Assembly (NCBI RefSeq): GCF_002775205.1
Contig: NC_036450.1
Coordinates: forward strand, 19,098,479-19,162,478
Reading direction: 5' to 3'
DNA: 64,000 nucleotides
Origin: Xiphophorus maculatus
Lineage: Eukaryota > Chordata > Actinopteri > Cyprinodontiformes > Poeciliidae
The position numbers and the translations under genes were made by a program. The notes under the pieces were generated by a model that saw only the letters and a list, made by a program, of their open reading frames with translations, was not told the origin of the DNA and searched no databases. This document shows positions 35,001 to 49,400 of this stretch, one piece after another. Within the stretch, counting starts at the first letter, position 1. Every line of letters starts with the position of its first letter.

Positions 35001-36946
35001 AAATATCTGTTTGCTTTTTTTATTCGGTGTACACGTTACCAGAAATAAACTGATAAATTAAATGTTCAGCAAGGTCACAAAAGTACAGAGGAGACAAACC
35101 GGCTCTCTCAACGCAGATCTCCCCAGCAAAATCGTCCATAACTCTCGACAGCTTCTGAAAAAAAGGTGAAAGTGGTGTATTTAGGCAAAGTGATGCAGAT
35201 TGCTGTGTTAATGCCCATCAGCAGCACTGAACTGTTTTCAGTTTTTATACTCTGAACATTTTAGGGATTTGAACAACTGAGCTCTGATAGCTCTGGGTGC
35301 TTTGATGTGTTCTTGGCGATTTGATCACCACTTTGACAATAAGTTTGTATTAGAGCTACGTATTATATCAAATTGGATTGTGTTTACAATATTGTAATCA
35401 CAAAGAAATCCTTAGATGCTCTATGTGGTAGGATATGCATACAAATTCTGCCTGCAAAAAACATATTTGTTCTTTTGGATAGACTTTTTTGTTGCAAATC
35501 ACTGGTTCTAACATTCTCAACAACATGCCGAAATTAAATTAAACTGATACCAAAATGACATTAAAACAAGTAATGGAGACATTAAATGAATGCAATTTAA
35601 TGAATCTTGTTGATTATATAATCACAATCATTGTAATCATAGTTACTTGTCAACCACAGAATTCTCTTACAAATATAATAAACCATTTCAATTGCGCTGC
35701 AAGTACCCGGTTCTTACATATTTATTGTTTATTTAAAAATTATTTCCTTTTCCAAACTCAGTTTTAGCACATTTACAATATAAATACAAAACTCACTTTG
35801 TAAAGCAAATATTTCTACACTGCTTAACATTTAAATACGCAAGTCACAAAAACCATGAATAAACAGAAACAACATGGAAAACAGACATTTGTTCTCCAAA
35901 GGGTTCTTGGTCTAAATAACACAGGCTTCACCACCATTACCCCTAAATAAGACCTATCCACAAAACCTTATGGTGTCTGTGCACACATACATAAATGGTT
36001 TTCAGTTAGTAAGTAAATAGATCAATCTAGTTATCCGTACTGATATTTATGTCATAGTAACTCAAAACCTTTAAATAAAATGCAGCTGGAAAAAATATAC
36101 TTCATAATTTCAAATATTTATTATTCAGACAAACAGGACATGAAATAGCCTGACAACATTTTGTTCAATTTCACGTTTCCATACTATATATATTTTTTAA
36201 AACAGGAAAAATACTATTAAATTGCAAATTGCTGAAGACAAAATAGAAACACAGGCGGAACATTGAGATGTCAAATGGCCTTTTCATTATCTGTTTAGCA
36301 CGCTCATTACAAGTACAGCTAATAAACTCTACTCCACATATTTACAATAATTAATCTGCTATTGTTTTGATTTGGCATCATTAAGCCTAACAATGTTCTA
36401 TTAGATCAAACTAATAAATTGTGACAGTTAGAAAATTGAATATTGAATTCAGTTCTCAAATCGATCTTCAAGCTGTAAAACTCTATAAATTATTTTACAC
36501 TTAACTAACTTAAGCTAACTTCGTTGTCATATCTCTAATCAACAGTTCCGTTAGTTTGTCCATTATCGCATAGCTTTATTTAATCCGTGACGAGCAGTGA
36601 TAGTTGTTGAAGATAATACAGAGATAATTTAATTTAAAATAACTTATTTGTTCATTAAAATAACGAGTAATTTCAATAGCTGACTTTTGTAGCTATTGTT
36701 GACATGCGGCGCCGCGCTGAAAAAAAGCCTTTCAAACGTTAGCAGCAGTTGCTAAGCTAACTAAGCGTGGCGCTAACTGTTAAAAAGACGAACAGTCAAA
36801 CGCGTCGGTTACCTTGAATTAAAAGTTGAAGCTATGTTTATACATGTTTACCCTCCAGTGGGTTTTGTTAAGTCTGCAGGCCTTTTTAATATTAAATGAA
36901 GTTTGTGTGGTTGTTACTACCTGACGCTGATCTCTGATTCCGCCAT
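18034..36946 (-). CDS. nup188: nup188, nucleoporin NUP188 (complete, 43 coding exons)
   Basis: Large alpha-solenoid scaffold of the nuclear pore inner ring. The family partners NUP93 and helps admit membrane proteins to the inner nuclear membrane. Forty-three exons join in one frame from ATG at 36946 (MAESEISVRSCRELWTILLG) to TAA at 18034-18036. They give 1,758 residues against 1,749 remembered for human. Near-identical blocks include LLEIIFLYYAYFEMSPSDLL, KVMILEFLTVAVETQPGLIE, YACLGNDAAAIRDAF and PGVYRLCMSLMESLLKTLRY. The C-terminus matches PIIQLVQAFVRLVQR. Introns are mostly 70-200 bp, with exceptions at intron 16 (3.25 kb, minisatellite), intron 1 (1.77 kb), intron 22 (1.16 kb), intron 18 (1.2 kb) and intron 31 (0.86 kb). 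Intron 37 has a GC donor. It is tail to tail with cdk5rap2 and head to head with dolk. Confidence 0.97.
18221..18235 (-). repeat. C15 homopolymer serving as polypyrimidine tract
   Basis: Fifteen G on the plus strand (C15 in the nup188 transcript) end 7 bp before the acceptor of the terminal nup188 exon (exon starts at 18213). The tract is visible directly; its splicing role is inferred from its position. Confidence 0.8.
18362..18447. promoter_or_regulatory. Pair of CTCF-like motifs in facing orientation
   Basis: CCACTAGGGGGCA at 18362-18374 on the plus strand and CCACTAGATGGCA on the minus strand (18435-18447) both match the core CTCF consensus. They face each other across about 60 bp inside the last nup188 intron. 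Similar strings also occur within some retroposons, so binding is not proven. Confidence 0.5.
20281..23845 (-). CDS. nup188: nup188 exons 27-36
   Basis: Exons: 23776-23845, 23618-23685, 22912-23107, 22707-22784, 22547-22632, 21538-21683, 21281-21489, 20965-21165, 20779-20871 and 20281-20433. Recognisable blocks are FVMKIIGLEIYYVV (exon 28), DVMHLTED and FMDVLDGTKAA (exon 30), CLRLGSMMATLLLILLKPW (exon 31), LQADQQMMERTKAKIFSALI (exon 32), NLFFTEAALHLLLTLARTPQ (exon 34) and EALDFVGVHQERILQ (exon 36). Every junction preserves frame. Confidence 0.94.
21950..22200. repeat. Degenerate tandem repeat in nup188 intron 31
   Basis: Imperfect units of about 45 bp recur with the pattern GCTAA.ACACAAAATTAGCAGAAG (for example near 21958, 21996, 22050, 22092 and 22150). 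It is noncoding minisatellite-like DNA. Confidence 0.55.
23152..23552. mobile_element. Foldback (long inverted repeat) MITE in nup188 intron 28
   Basis: Begins CACTGCAAAAAGACAAAC and ends with the near-complement about 400 bp later. The two halves (TTTGGTCAAGTTTCTAGGG and CCTAGAAACTAGACCAAAA) pair along most of the element. A second copy lies at 33629-33957. No coding capacity. Confidence 0.75.
23933..28248 (-). CDS. nup188: nup188 exons 17-26
   Basis: Exons: 28122-28248, 27940-28027, 26684-26760, 26481-26595, 26267-26387, 26115-26181, 24829-24954, 24475-24715, 24203-24409 and 23933-24102. They encode the central solenoid, almost collinear with the human protein. Examples: NLLVQIEQPRGEYAVTIAFL (exon 20), KEMLPTYHKWRYNTNGVRER (exon 21), LAKYIYHKHDPALPRLAIQL (exon 24) and HRAALAFLLALWQDRRDSAI (exon 26). 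All junctions are GT-AG and in phase. Introns 18 and 22 carry transposon-derived sequence. Confidence 0.94.
25242..25808. mobile_element. Composite MITE in nup188 intron 22
   Basis: The left end TAGGGCTGGGTGATACAG matches the 14189 family. The right end matches the GATGGAGGATTAGGGTCACAC terminus family seen at 6818 and 29095. It looks like one element nested in or fused with another. A 13-bp inverted repeat (ACCAAAGTGTATA) lies at about 25632-25664. No coding frame. Confidence 0.55.
26780..27005. mobile_element. Retroposon 3'-end fragment
   Basis: Contains TACTTTATTGATCCCAAAAG followed by GGGAAATTAAAT, then a block with AGATCTCTTGTAGCAGTCTG and CTCTGACTGAAGA. The same two blocks recur on the plus strand at 61625-61770, and the first recurs at 60745-60790. 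This combination is typical of 3' ends of fish LINE/SINE retroposons (Rex-like). Family assignment is from memory. Confidence 0.5.
27177..27233. repeat. Short tandem repeat of a self-complementary unit
   Basis: Three copies of a unit with GTAACAAAATGTTATGTTTT. Each unit folds on itself (AACATAAC pairs with GTTATGTT). Confidence 0.6.
27256..27483. mobile_element. Short DNA transposon derivative with 27-bp TIRs
   Basis: Left end ACTGCTCAAAAAAATAAAGG and right end CCTTTATTTTTTGAGCAGT are inverted. The interior includes GATTGACAATCAATTTCACC. It is a deletion derivative of a common fish Tc1/mariner-like non-autonomous element (recalled). It lies in nup188 intron 18. Confidence 0.7.
29095..29140 (+). 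mobile_element. Left terminus of a MITE abutting the minisatellite
   Basis: GAGGATTAGGGCCACCAGAG plus a poly-A/T stretch resembles the terminus GATGGAGTATTAGGGCCA of the element at 6818-7115 and the right end at 25808. No matching right terminus is visible after 31339. Confidence 0.5.
29141..31339. repeat. 2.2-kb palindrome-core minisatellite in nup188 intron 16
   Basis: About a hundred units of roughly 20 bp. The main unit is the 12-bp perfect palindrome TCAGAATTCTGA plus an 8-bp spacer CTTCAATC or CTTCATTC. Variant units carry TTTTGA, a TTTCTGAC insertion, or CGGATTTCTGACATC. The variants recur in the same order (around 29400, 30233, 30322 and 30585), indicating higher-order duplication. 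It is flanked on the left by a transposon terminus at 29095. Confidence 0.95.
31503..36946 (-). CDS. nup188: nup188 exons 1-16
   Basis: Exons: 36921-36946, 35100-35154, 34910-34986, 34744-34828, 34577-34657, 34431-34475, 34255-34347, 34037-34156, 33249-33460, 32887-33001, 32540-32740, 32333-32413, 32170-32256, 31956-32075, 31751-31877 and 31503-31661. They encode the N-terminal solenoid of Nup188. Examples: HWDRLHQGLGYYKPPS (exon 3), QSVQLLQCYLQEDYRGTRDS (exon 5), KMFKEQGFGLRQTNRHLVDK (exon 9), GDIPHHGPVLLSWVLLRHTL (exon 11) and TLWRRQAPKLLYPLG (exon 15). Exon 3 is started at 34986, a GGCAG acceptor, because it restores AQIEGEL as in the orthologue; an alternative 6 nt downstream is possible. 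Confidence 0.93.
33629..33957. mobile_element. Foldback MITE, second copy (nup188 intron 8)
   Basis: Starts CACTGCAAAAACAAAATC. The halves TTGGTCTGGTTTCTAGTGCA and TGCACTAGAAAATAGACCAG are inverted. It is the same family as 23152-23552 and accounts for most of the intron between exons 9 and 8. Confidence 0.75.
35155..36920. other. nup188 intron 1, nothing recognised
   Basis: 1.77 kb of AT-rich DNA between exons 1 and 2. I see no exon, no clear repeat family and no RNA gene in it. Confidence 0.6.
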
Positions 36947-37055
36947 CTTCGCCTCGGCTCTGTGATTGGTCGGTGAGAACTGGCCCGTCACATCAGATTC
37001 TTCTTCTGGAGCGAGCGTTGCACGTCAGAATTGGTCTAGCGCCATCTTATGGAAG
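36921..37055 (-). promoter_or_regulatory. nup188: nup188 core promoter and start region (YY1-like and CCAAT motifs)
   Basis: On the minus strand the start codon sits inside GAAGATGGCGGAATC, a classic YY1-type AAGATGGCGG element. A second AAGATGGCG lies at 37040-37049. CCAAT boxes (plus strand ATTGG) lie at 36965-36969 and 37030-37034. There is no TATA box near. This arrangement is typical of TATA-less housekeeping promoters with YY1/NF-Y. The transcription start site is not determined. Confidence 0.55.
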
Positions 37056-37858
37056 GAGATTGTAAGGTCAAGTCAAAGCTTCCACCGTTATTTTTTGCAC
37101 GATTTCATGACATGAACTCAGTAATAAAACACAATTCTCACCATTTTACCGAGACCTCCCAACGAAAGGAATATTCCATCTTAATTTTAAGATTCTGGGT
37201 TACAAGATTCTGGCCGTATAATCTATTTTAGAAAATTATATACCTTTTGAATAAACTCACATTTTAATTTTTACTGCAATCTATTTTCAAATTAGGAAAA
37301 TATTATAAAACATAAAAGAACAATAAATCATGAATATTAATAGCACTTGCATATTTGCCCATGCCAGCTGTCTGTTAAGATAAGTTCAATTTTGGATCTC
37401 AAAGTTATTCTCCGTGGCCAGATACACACTCAAATGAGATTTAACTAAATATCTTATTATCTTAGTAATATTTTTATTAATATTTAATTAAGAAGCCCTA
37501 CAAGTAAAGTAATTCCAACCCGAAAAACAACAAAATGCCAAAGGGAGATGTGTGTTTTGAAATATTTTTTTAGTTTGAGAATATATGTTTCTCGAGTCAT
37601 TCGTGAAAAGATCCTTGAATACACGAATAAGCTCTGATGTAACAAATACATTTAGGGGAAGAGTAATAAAACAAAGATAAAGTAAATATCAGGCGTTGTA
37701 ATCGCATATCTTTTAATTATAATTATAGTTAGTGTTATTGTAAAGTTTTATTTTAAAGACCAACAGTAAAATTGTACAATATTTTGCAAAATTAGTTTTT
37801 AATCTTGTATATAGTAATATAATAAATTATATTCATATAATATATAAATTACATCAAA

Positions 37859-37946
<88 letters not shown>

Positions 37947-38000
37947 ACAAATAAACACTTTCATAATCAAATAAAACTGTTCATTTCCGTCTTTTTATGT
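37056..38000. other. nup188-dolk intergenic spacer
   Basis: AT-rich DNA between two divergent genes, with no coding sequence seen. It contains a long TTA microsatellite at 37861-37945. Confidence 0.6.
37861..37945. repeat. (TTA)n microsatellite, about 28 units
   Basis: Uninterrupted TTA repeats between the divergent nup188 and dolk promoters. Confidence 0.98.
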
Positions 38001-38090
38001 GACGGTACCACGTGACCATGCTGTCAAACATGGCCCCTTCCTGCAGGCTGTGAGAGAAGCGACAGCTGACGAAGCCAACAGGTTTACACA
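37995..38090 (+). promoter_or_regulatory. dolk: dolk promoter/5' exon region with CACGTGAC E-box
   Basis: CACGTGAC at 38009-38016 is a USF/TFE3-type E-box next to a TGACGG half-CRE. A possible noncoding first exon ends at a donor near 38081 (CAACAG followed by GTTTAC). The coding exon begins after an acceptor at 38691-38693. A 12-codon upstream ORF starts at 38019. The TSS is inferred only. Confidence 0.4.
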
Positions 38091-38455
38091 GAAACGGTGG
38101 CAGCTCGTCCCGTCATAGCGCATGTTCGTCCAGATATCGCTGCATTAATGTGGTGGGTACTCTTGTTTGTCTTTATCGGTGTGGGTTTCACTTCCACAAA
38201 GCCTTCTGTCGGTGCTCAGTGGCTAACTCGCTACAATCAGCTGGATTTTAGTGTTAGCGCTGTGACGTGTGAGGTTGCAGCATCTTGTCTTTAACCCATC
38301 GCCTCTTTTCTGTAAGAATACAATAGTTTCTGTAGGTTGTGTTAGTCATTTTCGGATTTATGTGCAAAGGAATAGCGATCATCTGTCAAAAAAGGGTTGA
38401 CAGATGTGGTTGCTTGTTTACCCGACGTCCACCCCCACAGGAGCAAAGGTTGCAG

Positions 38456-38492
38456 CTGGTGTGGAAAGATCACCCGTGTCTTTCCACACCAG
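38456..38492. other. Perfect 14-bp hairpin in the presumed first dolk intron
   Basis: CTGGTGTGGAAAGA (38456-38469) and TCTTTCCACACCAG (38479-38492) are exact complements separated by 9 nt. It is not part of a recognised repeat. Confidence 0.85.
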
Positions 38493-38824
38493 ACTGAGCG
38501 TGTTTCTAAACGCAAGTTTTTCCACACTGACTATATCTTGTTGGTTTTGCAAGGGTTCAATATCCCGTTTGAACTGAAAAAGTGATTTTACGATCTTGAA
38601 TACAGTGATTAACTTTTATGACACTGCATCCTTTAATGTATTTCCCCTTTCTCATTTGTTTATACATTTCTTTTTTTGTTTTTATCCTTGTAGCATGCAA
38701 AACATACCTGCCACACGATGAAGAACGGCATCAAAAGGAAGTGACAAGGTATCCTGTTCTGCTTCAGACCCATCTGTTCAGATCAGTCCCTCCATCTCTC
38801 TTTGGCCTCATCCTCCCTGACACC

Positions 38825-40396
38825 ATGCAGGTGAACCCAGTTTACGTGGAGTCCGCCGTTGTCCTGGCCGTGGTGCTTTGTGTCCACATGGCCATCTGGA
38901 ACCAGCACTCCTGGTGCAGCATAGCTCTCGTCATTCAGGCGTTCTACGTCCAGCACAAATGGGACCGTCTGCTCAAGTCGGGAGCTGCCGTGTTCCAGTT
39001 TCGCCTGTCAGCCAACAGTGGCATCGTTCCCGCTTCCATGGTGATGCCTCTGATGGGCCTGGTGCTGAGAGAAAAGTGCTCTGCCTCAGGGAATGTTTAC
39101 TTCGAGCGGTTCTCCATGGTGATCACCATCACAGGCATGATGCTGGCGCTGTTCCTCTCCCTGATTGCGCTGGGTGTTACAAGACCCGTCCCGACTAACA
39201 CTTGCATTGTCGCAGGGCTGGCTGGCAGCGCAATCCTCTACACGACAAAACAGACCCTGACAGTGTCGGAGGTCATCGAGGTACTAGAGGTGTTGTTGAT
39301 CTTTGTTTATCTCTGTTTGATTGTGCTTTACCTGCTGCCACGCTGCTTCACACCCGGAGAGGCCCTCCTCATCGTCGGTGGAATCAGTTTCATCTTGAAC
39401 CAGCTCATCAAGCGCTCGCTGAACCTGGCAGAGGTCAAAGGTGACCCAGTGAACTACTTTCTGCCAGTGGTGGTGGTGGGTTCACTGCTGTTGGGTGTTT
39501 TCTTTGCCCTGCTCTTCTGCTTCATGGAGTCTGAGACTTGGGTGTCCTCCCTCTTCTTTCATATGATGACAGCCGTTCTGGTTCTGGGTATCCTGATGCC
39601 GTGGTTGTCGCTGTTCATCGGCCGCCACCCCATCATGTGGCTTTTGGACTTTGTCACCCTGAATGACAGAAGACTTTGTTTGCTGGGGTATTGGGTGTTT
39701 CTGGCAATCGTCGCAACTTGTGTCGTGCTACATCAGAACTATCAGCGCCAGTCGGGATCCAAGAAGCACCAGGCCTCTACCGTTGTCAGGAAGTATTTCC
39801 ACCTGATAGTAGTGGCCACCTACGTTCCAGGACTGATTTACGACAGACAGCTGCTACACGTGGCTTCTGTTGGATGCCTGGCAGTTTTCCTGTTGCTGGA
39901 GTATGTCCGTTACTTTCGTATCCTGCCTTTCGGCCAGCTGCTCAGGCAACTTCTCACCTTGTTCCTGGATGAAAGAGACTCTGGCCCTCTTATTCTCACT
40001 CACATTTATCTGCTGCTGGGCATGTCTCTGCCCATTTGGTTGTTTCCTGGACCCTGTGCTCCCAAGGGGATCCTCACTGGGGCTGGGGGTCTGGTACCTT
40101 ATGCGGGCGTGCTGGCTGTGGGAGTCGGAGACACCGTTGCGTCTGTCTTTGGCAGTACCATGGGAGAGATCCGTTGGCCTGGCACCAGGAAAACCTTGGA
40201 GGGGACCGCAACGTCCGTGTTTGCCCAGATCATCGCAGTGGTGATGTTCCTCATCTTTGATGGAAGCATAAATCTGAACTCTACCTACTCATGGATTGTT
40301 GGCTCCATCACCCTCGTGGCTTTGCTGGAAGCCTACACCTCCCAGATTGACAATCTTTTGCTGCCACTCTACCTCTTCATCCTGTTGTTGCTTTAA
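38825..40396 (+). CDS. dolk: dolk, dolichol kinase
   Basis: ER-membrane enzyme that transfers phosphate from CTP to dolichol, making dolichyl phosphate for N-glycosylation and GPI/O-mannose pathways. It encodes 523 residues (human 538 from memory) in one coding exon, with about 14 hydrophobic segments. The C-terminal catalytic and CTP-binding signatures are intact: [12 protein letters not shown] (near residue 322), [20 protein letters not shown], and [20 protein letters not shown] followed by GTRKTLEGT (near residue 433). The start at 38825 is chosen because [18 protein letters not shown] aligns with the orthologue's first membrane segment and has a good context (CACCATG). The open frame extends upstream to 38618, but that part includes an intron acceptor (TAG at 38691-38693). 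The short leader uORF at 38695-38721 is out of frame. Human sequence begins with about 20 extra residues. Confidence 0.97.
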   Translation: MQVNPVYVESAVVLAVVLCVHMAIWNQHSWCSIALVIQAFYVQHKWDRLLKSGAAVFQFRLSANSGIVPASMVMPLMGLVLREKCSASGNVYFERFSMVITITGMMLALFLSLIALGVTRPVPTNTCIVAGLAGSAILYTTKQTLTVSEVIEVLEVLLIFVYLCLIVLYLLPRCFTPGEALLIVGGISFILNQLIKRSLNLAEVKGDPVNYFLPVVVVGSLLLGVFFALLFCFMESETWVSSLFFHMMTAVLVLGILMPWLSLFIGRHPIMWLLDFVTLNDRRLCLLGYWVFLAIVATCVVLHQNYQRQSGSKKHQASTVVRKYFHLIVVATYVPGLIYDRQLLHVASVGCLAVFLLLEYVRYFRILPFGQLLRQLLTLFLDERDSGPLILTHIYLLLGMSLPIWLFPGPCAPKGILTGAGGLVPYAGVLAVGVGDTVASVFGSTMGEIRWPGTRKTLEGTATSVFAQIIAVVMFLIFDGSINLNSTYSWIVGSITLVALLEAYTSQIDNLLLPLYLFILLLL

Positions 40397-41620
40397 ATGA
40401 ACAAATGGCAAAAAGAAACATTTCCTATCTGTCTGTACTCGAGTGTTTCCTGTGGCAAAGCGAAATTGTGAATGAAATGTCTTAAAGAAAAATAAGTAAC
40501 GGAAGCCCTTTAGGATTCAGCAGACAGGGAGAGGAAAAGATAGAGCATCTCAGCACAAAAAAAAATGCTTAAAGCTCTCCAGAAAATGATGTTGCACACA
40601 TAGAGTCTGTCACTGTACACCTTCACGTTGCAATAAGGAGATCTAGAGCAGGTTATAAAGAAACATGAGCTCAGTGTCAGTGGTGGTGTACATTTCTGTC
40701 CTGCCTCTGAAGAACTCAACCACAGACAGCTATACCTCTTAAATTATGCAAACTGAGTTTAGCACAGTGGGAATGCATATGGAACTCCCATGTATCATTT
40801 TGATTTTTGATATCTTTTTTGCACAACCAACACATCTACGTGCATTGCCTTGGAAGAACATCATTTAAAGTTTTCTCTCTTTATCAATCTTGTTCTTTGA
40901 TTGTCAGTCTTGACTCCCCCATGGCAATATAAAGGACTGCCCGCTATGCTAACATGCCTTAAGATGTGTATTTTCTCTAGCAGGTGATCACTTATTGTAG
41001 AAGTTGTAGATAAAAACATGGCAGTCCAAATCAACTTATTTGTATAAGGGCTGGCTCTCCTTGTGATTCTGCATGACACTGATGTGAACTCTAGTACTGT
41101 AACATGTTTATATGCAGCTTTCCTCAGCTACGATTTTGCTCTAAATGTTTACTTTGCTCTGTATGTTTGTGGTTTAACTGGACCATTCCTTGTTAAACTG
41201 ATCATTTAAACTATTATTATTATGACGATGAATCAGTATGTATGTTTTTGGGTCAACCTATGAACAGACACCCTGAGATTTAATTTAAGATGCTTTGTAG
41301 ATGTGTCCTCAAATGTCATTATGTTGGACTTCATCATTTATACACAAAGATACTTTAATTTATTATCTGAGCTTTGATTTCAGTGTTGATTGGCGTTATT
41401 TTATATATGTATATTTTTAAGTTGTGACGTGTTTTGGAATAGTAGTATGCTGTTATCCTCATGATTCTTTCCTTTTTCTGTATTATTGCATGATCTGCGC
41501 ATCATGGCAGATACCTGCTAAGCCTCCTGTGTGAATGAATGACCATACTACAAAAACACAAACATGAACTTTCTCTTTTATAATTTGATCCTCAATAAAA
41601 ATGTTTACATGTTTGTGTTA
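40397..41620 (+). other. dolk: dolk 3' UTR
   Basis: Unique AT-rich sequence from the stop codon to the AATAAA at 41594. No other gene is seen in it on either strand. Confidence 0.6.
41594..41599 (+). terminator. dolk: dolk polyadenylation signal
   Basis: AATAAA about 1.2 kb after the dolk stop, followed by GT-rich sequence (ATGTTTGTGTT). It implies a 3' UTR from 40397 to about 41620. Confidence 0.7.
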
Positions 41621-42070
41621 AAAATCATTTGGCCTTGAAGTTTAATTAGTCAAGCTGAATCTTAAAATGGACATCTGTTGGAATGCTTAGACTTTCTTGC
41701 ATTTTGTCACACCACAATGACAAATGTCTCAATAATTTTATTGAGATTTAGAAGTAAAAATGAGGCATGGTTTTCCAATATTTAAAAAAACAAACTATAA
41801 ACTGTAAACAGACAGGTTAAGGTAAGGTGAGCGCTTCCAATTATGCATTACTAAGTGTAGGATTTGTTTAATAAAATCCCAATAAATTACGTTATTGGTG
41901 TTTATAATTTCCAAGAAGTGTTAACACTTTTGTGAGGCACAGAGCAATGGTTTACAAAATTAAGATTGCTGACAATATAAATTTAAAGTAGCTCACTAAA
42001 AATAATAATAAAAAAAACATTTCTATCACCAAAGATAATCCATGGGAGGGTTATTAAAATGCTAAAAATA

Positions 42071-42076
42071 TTTATT
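42071..42076 (-). terminator. phyhd1: Candidate phyhd1 polyadenylation signal
   Basis: TTTATT on the plus strand (AATAAA on the minus strand), about 290 bp past the phyhd1 stop. Another lies at 41737-41742. The choice is tentative. Confidence 0.45.
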
Positions 42077-42363
42077 TCAGTAATTGTTGGTCACATTTAA
42101 AAAATAGGTATGCTTTCATTATAGTGTTTAACCATTATTTATGGACTACATATTACTGCAGTGGCTTTCTCAACATAATGCTCGGTGCTCTGACGGTGCA
42201 GCCTGCCAACCTGAGGAGTTGTGACCCAGAAAAGTTGAAAAACCACTGAGCGGATTTACACATTAACAACAGACACTTGAGGCGTGCAACTTTCTGCAGA
42301 CGTCGTCGAACATCTTCCTTGTATAAAACTGTTCCTCTTTGTAAGCTGCCAGAGACGTTGTTG

Positions 42364-46464
<4,101 letters not shown>

Positions 46465-49400
46465 TGTGATCTACTGGGAAGCGATCCCGCCGAAGGCAAA
46501 GCCACCGTGTGTCACCTTTATCATCCGGGTAACCTGCAGTCTGAACACGTGAGCTGTCAAAACCAATTTAAATGCAACAGCAGCGTAATGGGATTTTGCA
46601 CTTTTAACTCTTTCCTTGCATCACAAGGCGACCAGCAGCTTGAGCCTTGTGTCGGTGTAGCGGCACAATCTGGCCTCTGTGTGTCACTAACGTGACATAA
46701 AGCATACATAAATAAAATCTCAATCTCTCTGGCGACAAGTTTAATAAAAAATATAAATACTCAGTTTACACTCGGTATGATTATCGATATTTCTTTCTAT
46801 GTTCAGCGTAGCCATACAATTTTAAAAACAAAATTGGAAAACATGCCTGATGGTTATGAACAAATAAAAGCTTCCATCAATCCTGTATGAGAAACAGACT
46901 CTTAAAAAACATAACATTATACATAAAATTTGTCTGAATTGTCAGAAAATGTTTTATTTTCCAAATTCCCAGACCTAAATCCTACGTCAAATAATAAATA
47001 ATACAAATTTTGATCAGAAGTGCACCTCATTCAGCTTGCCGTCTGGAAAATCTACATGCTGTGGAAAAGGGAATCATTAAAGACCATTCTCTGTTAGTAC
47101 CAAAATATTTTAGATCAGATTAGATAAGAACTGCATTTGTCCATTTTGTACTTATATATGCCTCAATGCGAGTGAAAGAATGTGCTAAAAATATTCTCCT
47201 GCTCAAAAAATGATAAAACTTTAGCTACGGCTTTCCCCTCACTTTTAGAGCATCAACATGAAGCCATCTCATAATAAGACAAGGGCAAGCTAAAACATTA
47301 CTTTTTTAATTCCTAAGGACTTTATGTTGTAACCTTGGACATGCCCCTATCCCCTCATCCTTACTGGAAGTGTGTAAGAATACTGTCTCAGCAATTTTTA
47401 ACTTCTCCTTTAAACAGGAACAAGCCCAGATTACAAATTAATAGTCAAACACAGGAAATAGTGTTAACTGTTCATTTTATTATCATGTGTACAAAAGTAG
47501 GATCTGAACATTCGCCGTTACAGACACTTAAAAAGCCAGTGTTTCATTCACTCGGCAAACACTGTCATCGTAAAGGCATTGTTACATATGATCCAGACAA
47601 AAATGTGTCCATTTAGCTTGCAGTTTATATTCAAAGAGATGGTTTTCGAAGGGTTAATTATGTGGTTTTTAGTATGGCTATACTGCACATCAGTTTAGCT
47701 TGAACAAACCCATGCTTTATTAAGAAGTCACATGAAGAAAAATAAAACCAACAGTTGTTTTTTTTTTGTAATTCCCTGATCTACAGGCATCAGAATACGG
47801 AGATAAACTCACTGTAGACAGTAAATACAATCATGTATTTAAAAGGTACAGAGACAGCCAGAGATTAAATGAAATCATGGCAGTTCAGCACTTAAAAAAA
47901 GAAAACACTTTTTTTTCTTCAAAAATAAGTTAATACTGGAATTATGAGGAATTAAAATGAAAATGTGATCACCTCAAAATGTAAATACACGCATATTTTA
48001 GGTATTAAGAGATGTCAACGCAGAAGGCAGAGATCGCCTTCGCTTCCAGTTAAGATTGTCGTGAGCTGATTCTGGTTCTGTTCAGCCGTGTCAGCATATC
48101 CATCCACAAAAAAAAAAAACAAAAGAACCTGAAGACAATTTGCTCTGACCGTTGATGTGGAGCTGAACCTGTGAAACTCAACCAAGTAAATGCTCGCTCG
48201 CTCACTCACTCACTCACTCACTCACTCACTCACTCACTCACTCACTCACTCACTCACTCACTCACTCACTCACTCACTCACTCACTCACTCACTCACTCA
48301 CTCACTCACTCACTCACCATGCTCTTTTACACAAACAAAATCACTTAAGGCGTACAGAACATACACACGGGGCACCTTTTCATATAATGTTGCACTTTAA
48401 AAAAGGCAGACGTTAAATTAAGAACTTTTAGCACATTCGCACGGATCGACAACAAAAGCTTTTAAATGGCTTAAATAACTGCTTAAATAGAAATGGGCCG
48501 CCCATGTGAGTGAAACAGAAGTGCTTGACTTTACTTCCCTTTTTTTCTATTTTTTGGTTTTCCACTGACCTTAACTCAGACCTTCACCTGATTCCCAAAC
48601 GCTGACACGAGGTGAACGGGAGCTCGCTGCCATAAAAAGCATGACTCAGAGATGAAATGACGTCTGTGCAAAGCTCTGGAGGTCAGAGAAACAAAAGCAT
48701 GCACCGATCGCAATCCATAGACAGGTCTAGTTGGGGAAATCTGAATCAGCGGGAAAGGATATCCTGGGAAAGCTTTATGTGACTACCTTAGCAATGAACA
48801 GTATTTTTTAACTGAGGACGAAATGCAGATTAGATATCGTCGGGCAACGTTAAAAAGTACTACAGAAATGACAAGCTATACAAAGAACGCTGTGATTACG
48901 TTTTAATTTGACACTCTGCAGGAGGCTGCAGAAGGGAGGGCTGCACTGCACCACCTTAATGATTGCTTACAATATCAAATTTACTCTGGAGTGACATAAA
49001 CCCTCTCCTACATCCTCTCCATGTACCTACAGCATGACAGTCTATGCAGCTCTTTGTGCTATAGAAAAAAAATTGCTTCTTCATCTACTTGAAGGGCTTC
49101 AGTCTTGACCGCGCGACACGTAACTTTTTCACACGTCGTCACCTTACAGTCAGAAACCTCCGTGTGTTTCGTTATGATTTGTCCACTTCACGGAACTGGC
49201 TTTCAAGGAAGGGAGGCAAGAACAAAGCCATTCATGAAAGGGACACAGCAGCAAACATGCAAATGATGGTGCTCTGGTCTGATTGGACCAGATTTGAACT
49301 TTCTGGCTCACATGCAAAAACACTATACATGGCAGAGAACGAACGCTTTACTTCAACGTGAAAACACCGCTGAATATGGCGGTCCTGAATGTAGAATGTA

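Noticed and set aside
38618-38824. N-terminal extension of dolk to the upstream ATG at 38618
   Set aside because: The stretch contains a clear intron acceptor (TAG at 38691-38693) and an additional hydrophobic sequence not in the orthologue. The start at 38825 matches the family.
48171-48416. Plus-strand frame encoding repeated THSL
   Set aside because: It is the translation of the (ACTC)n microsatellite.
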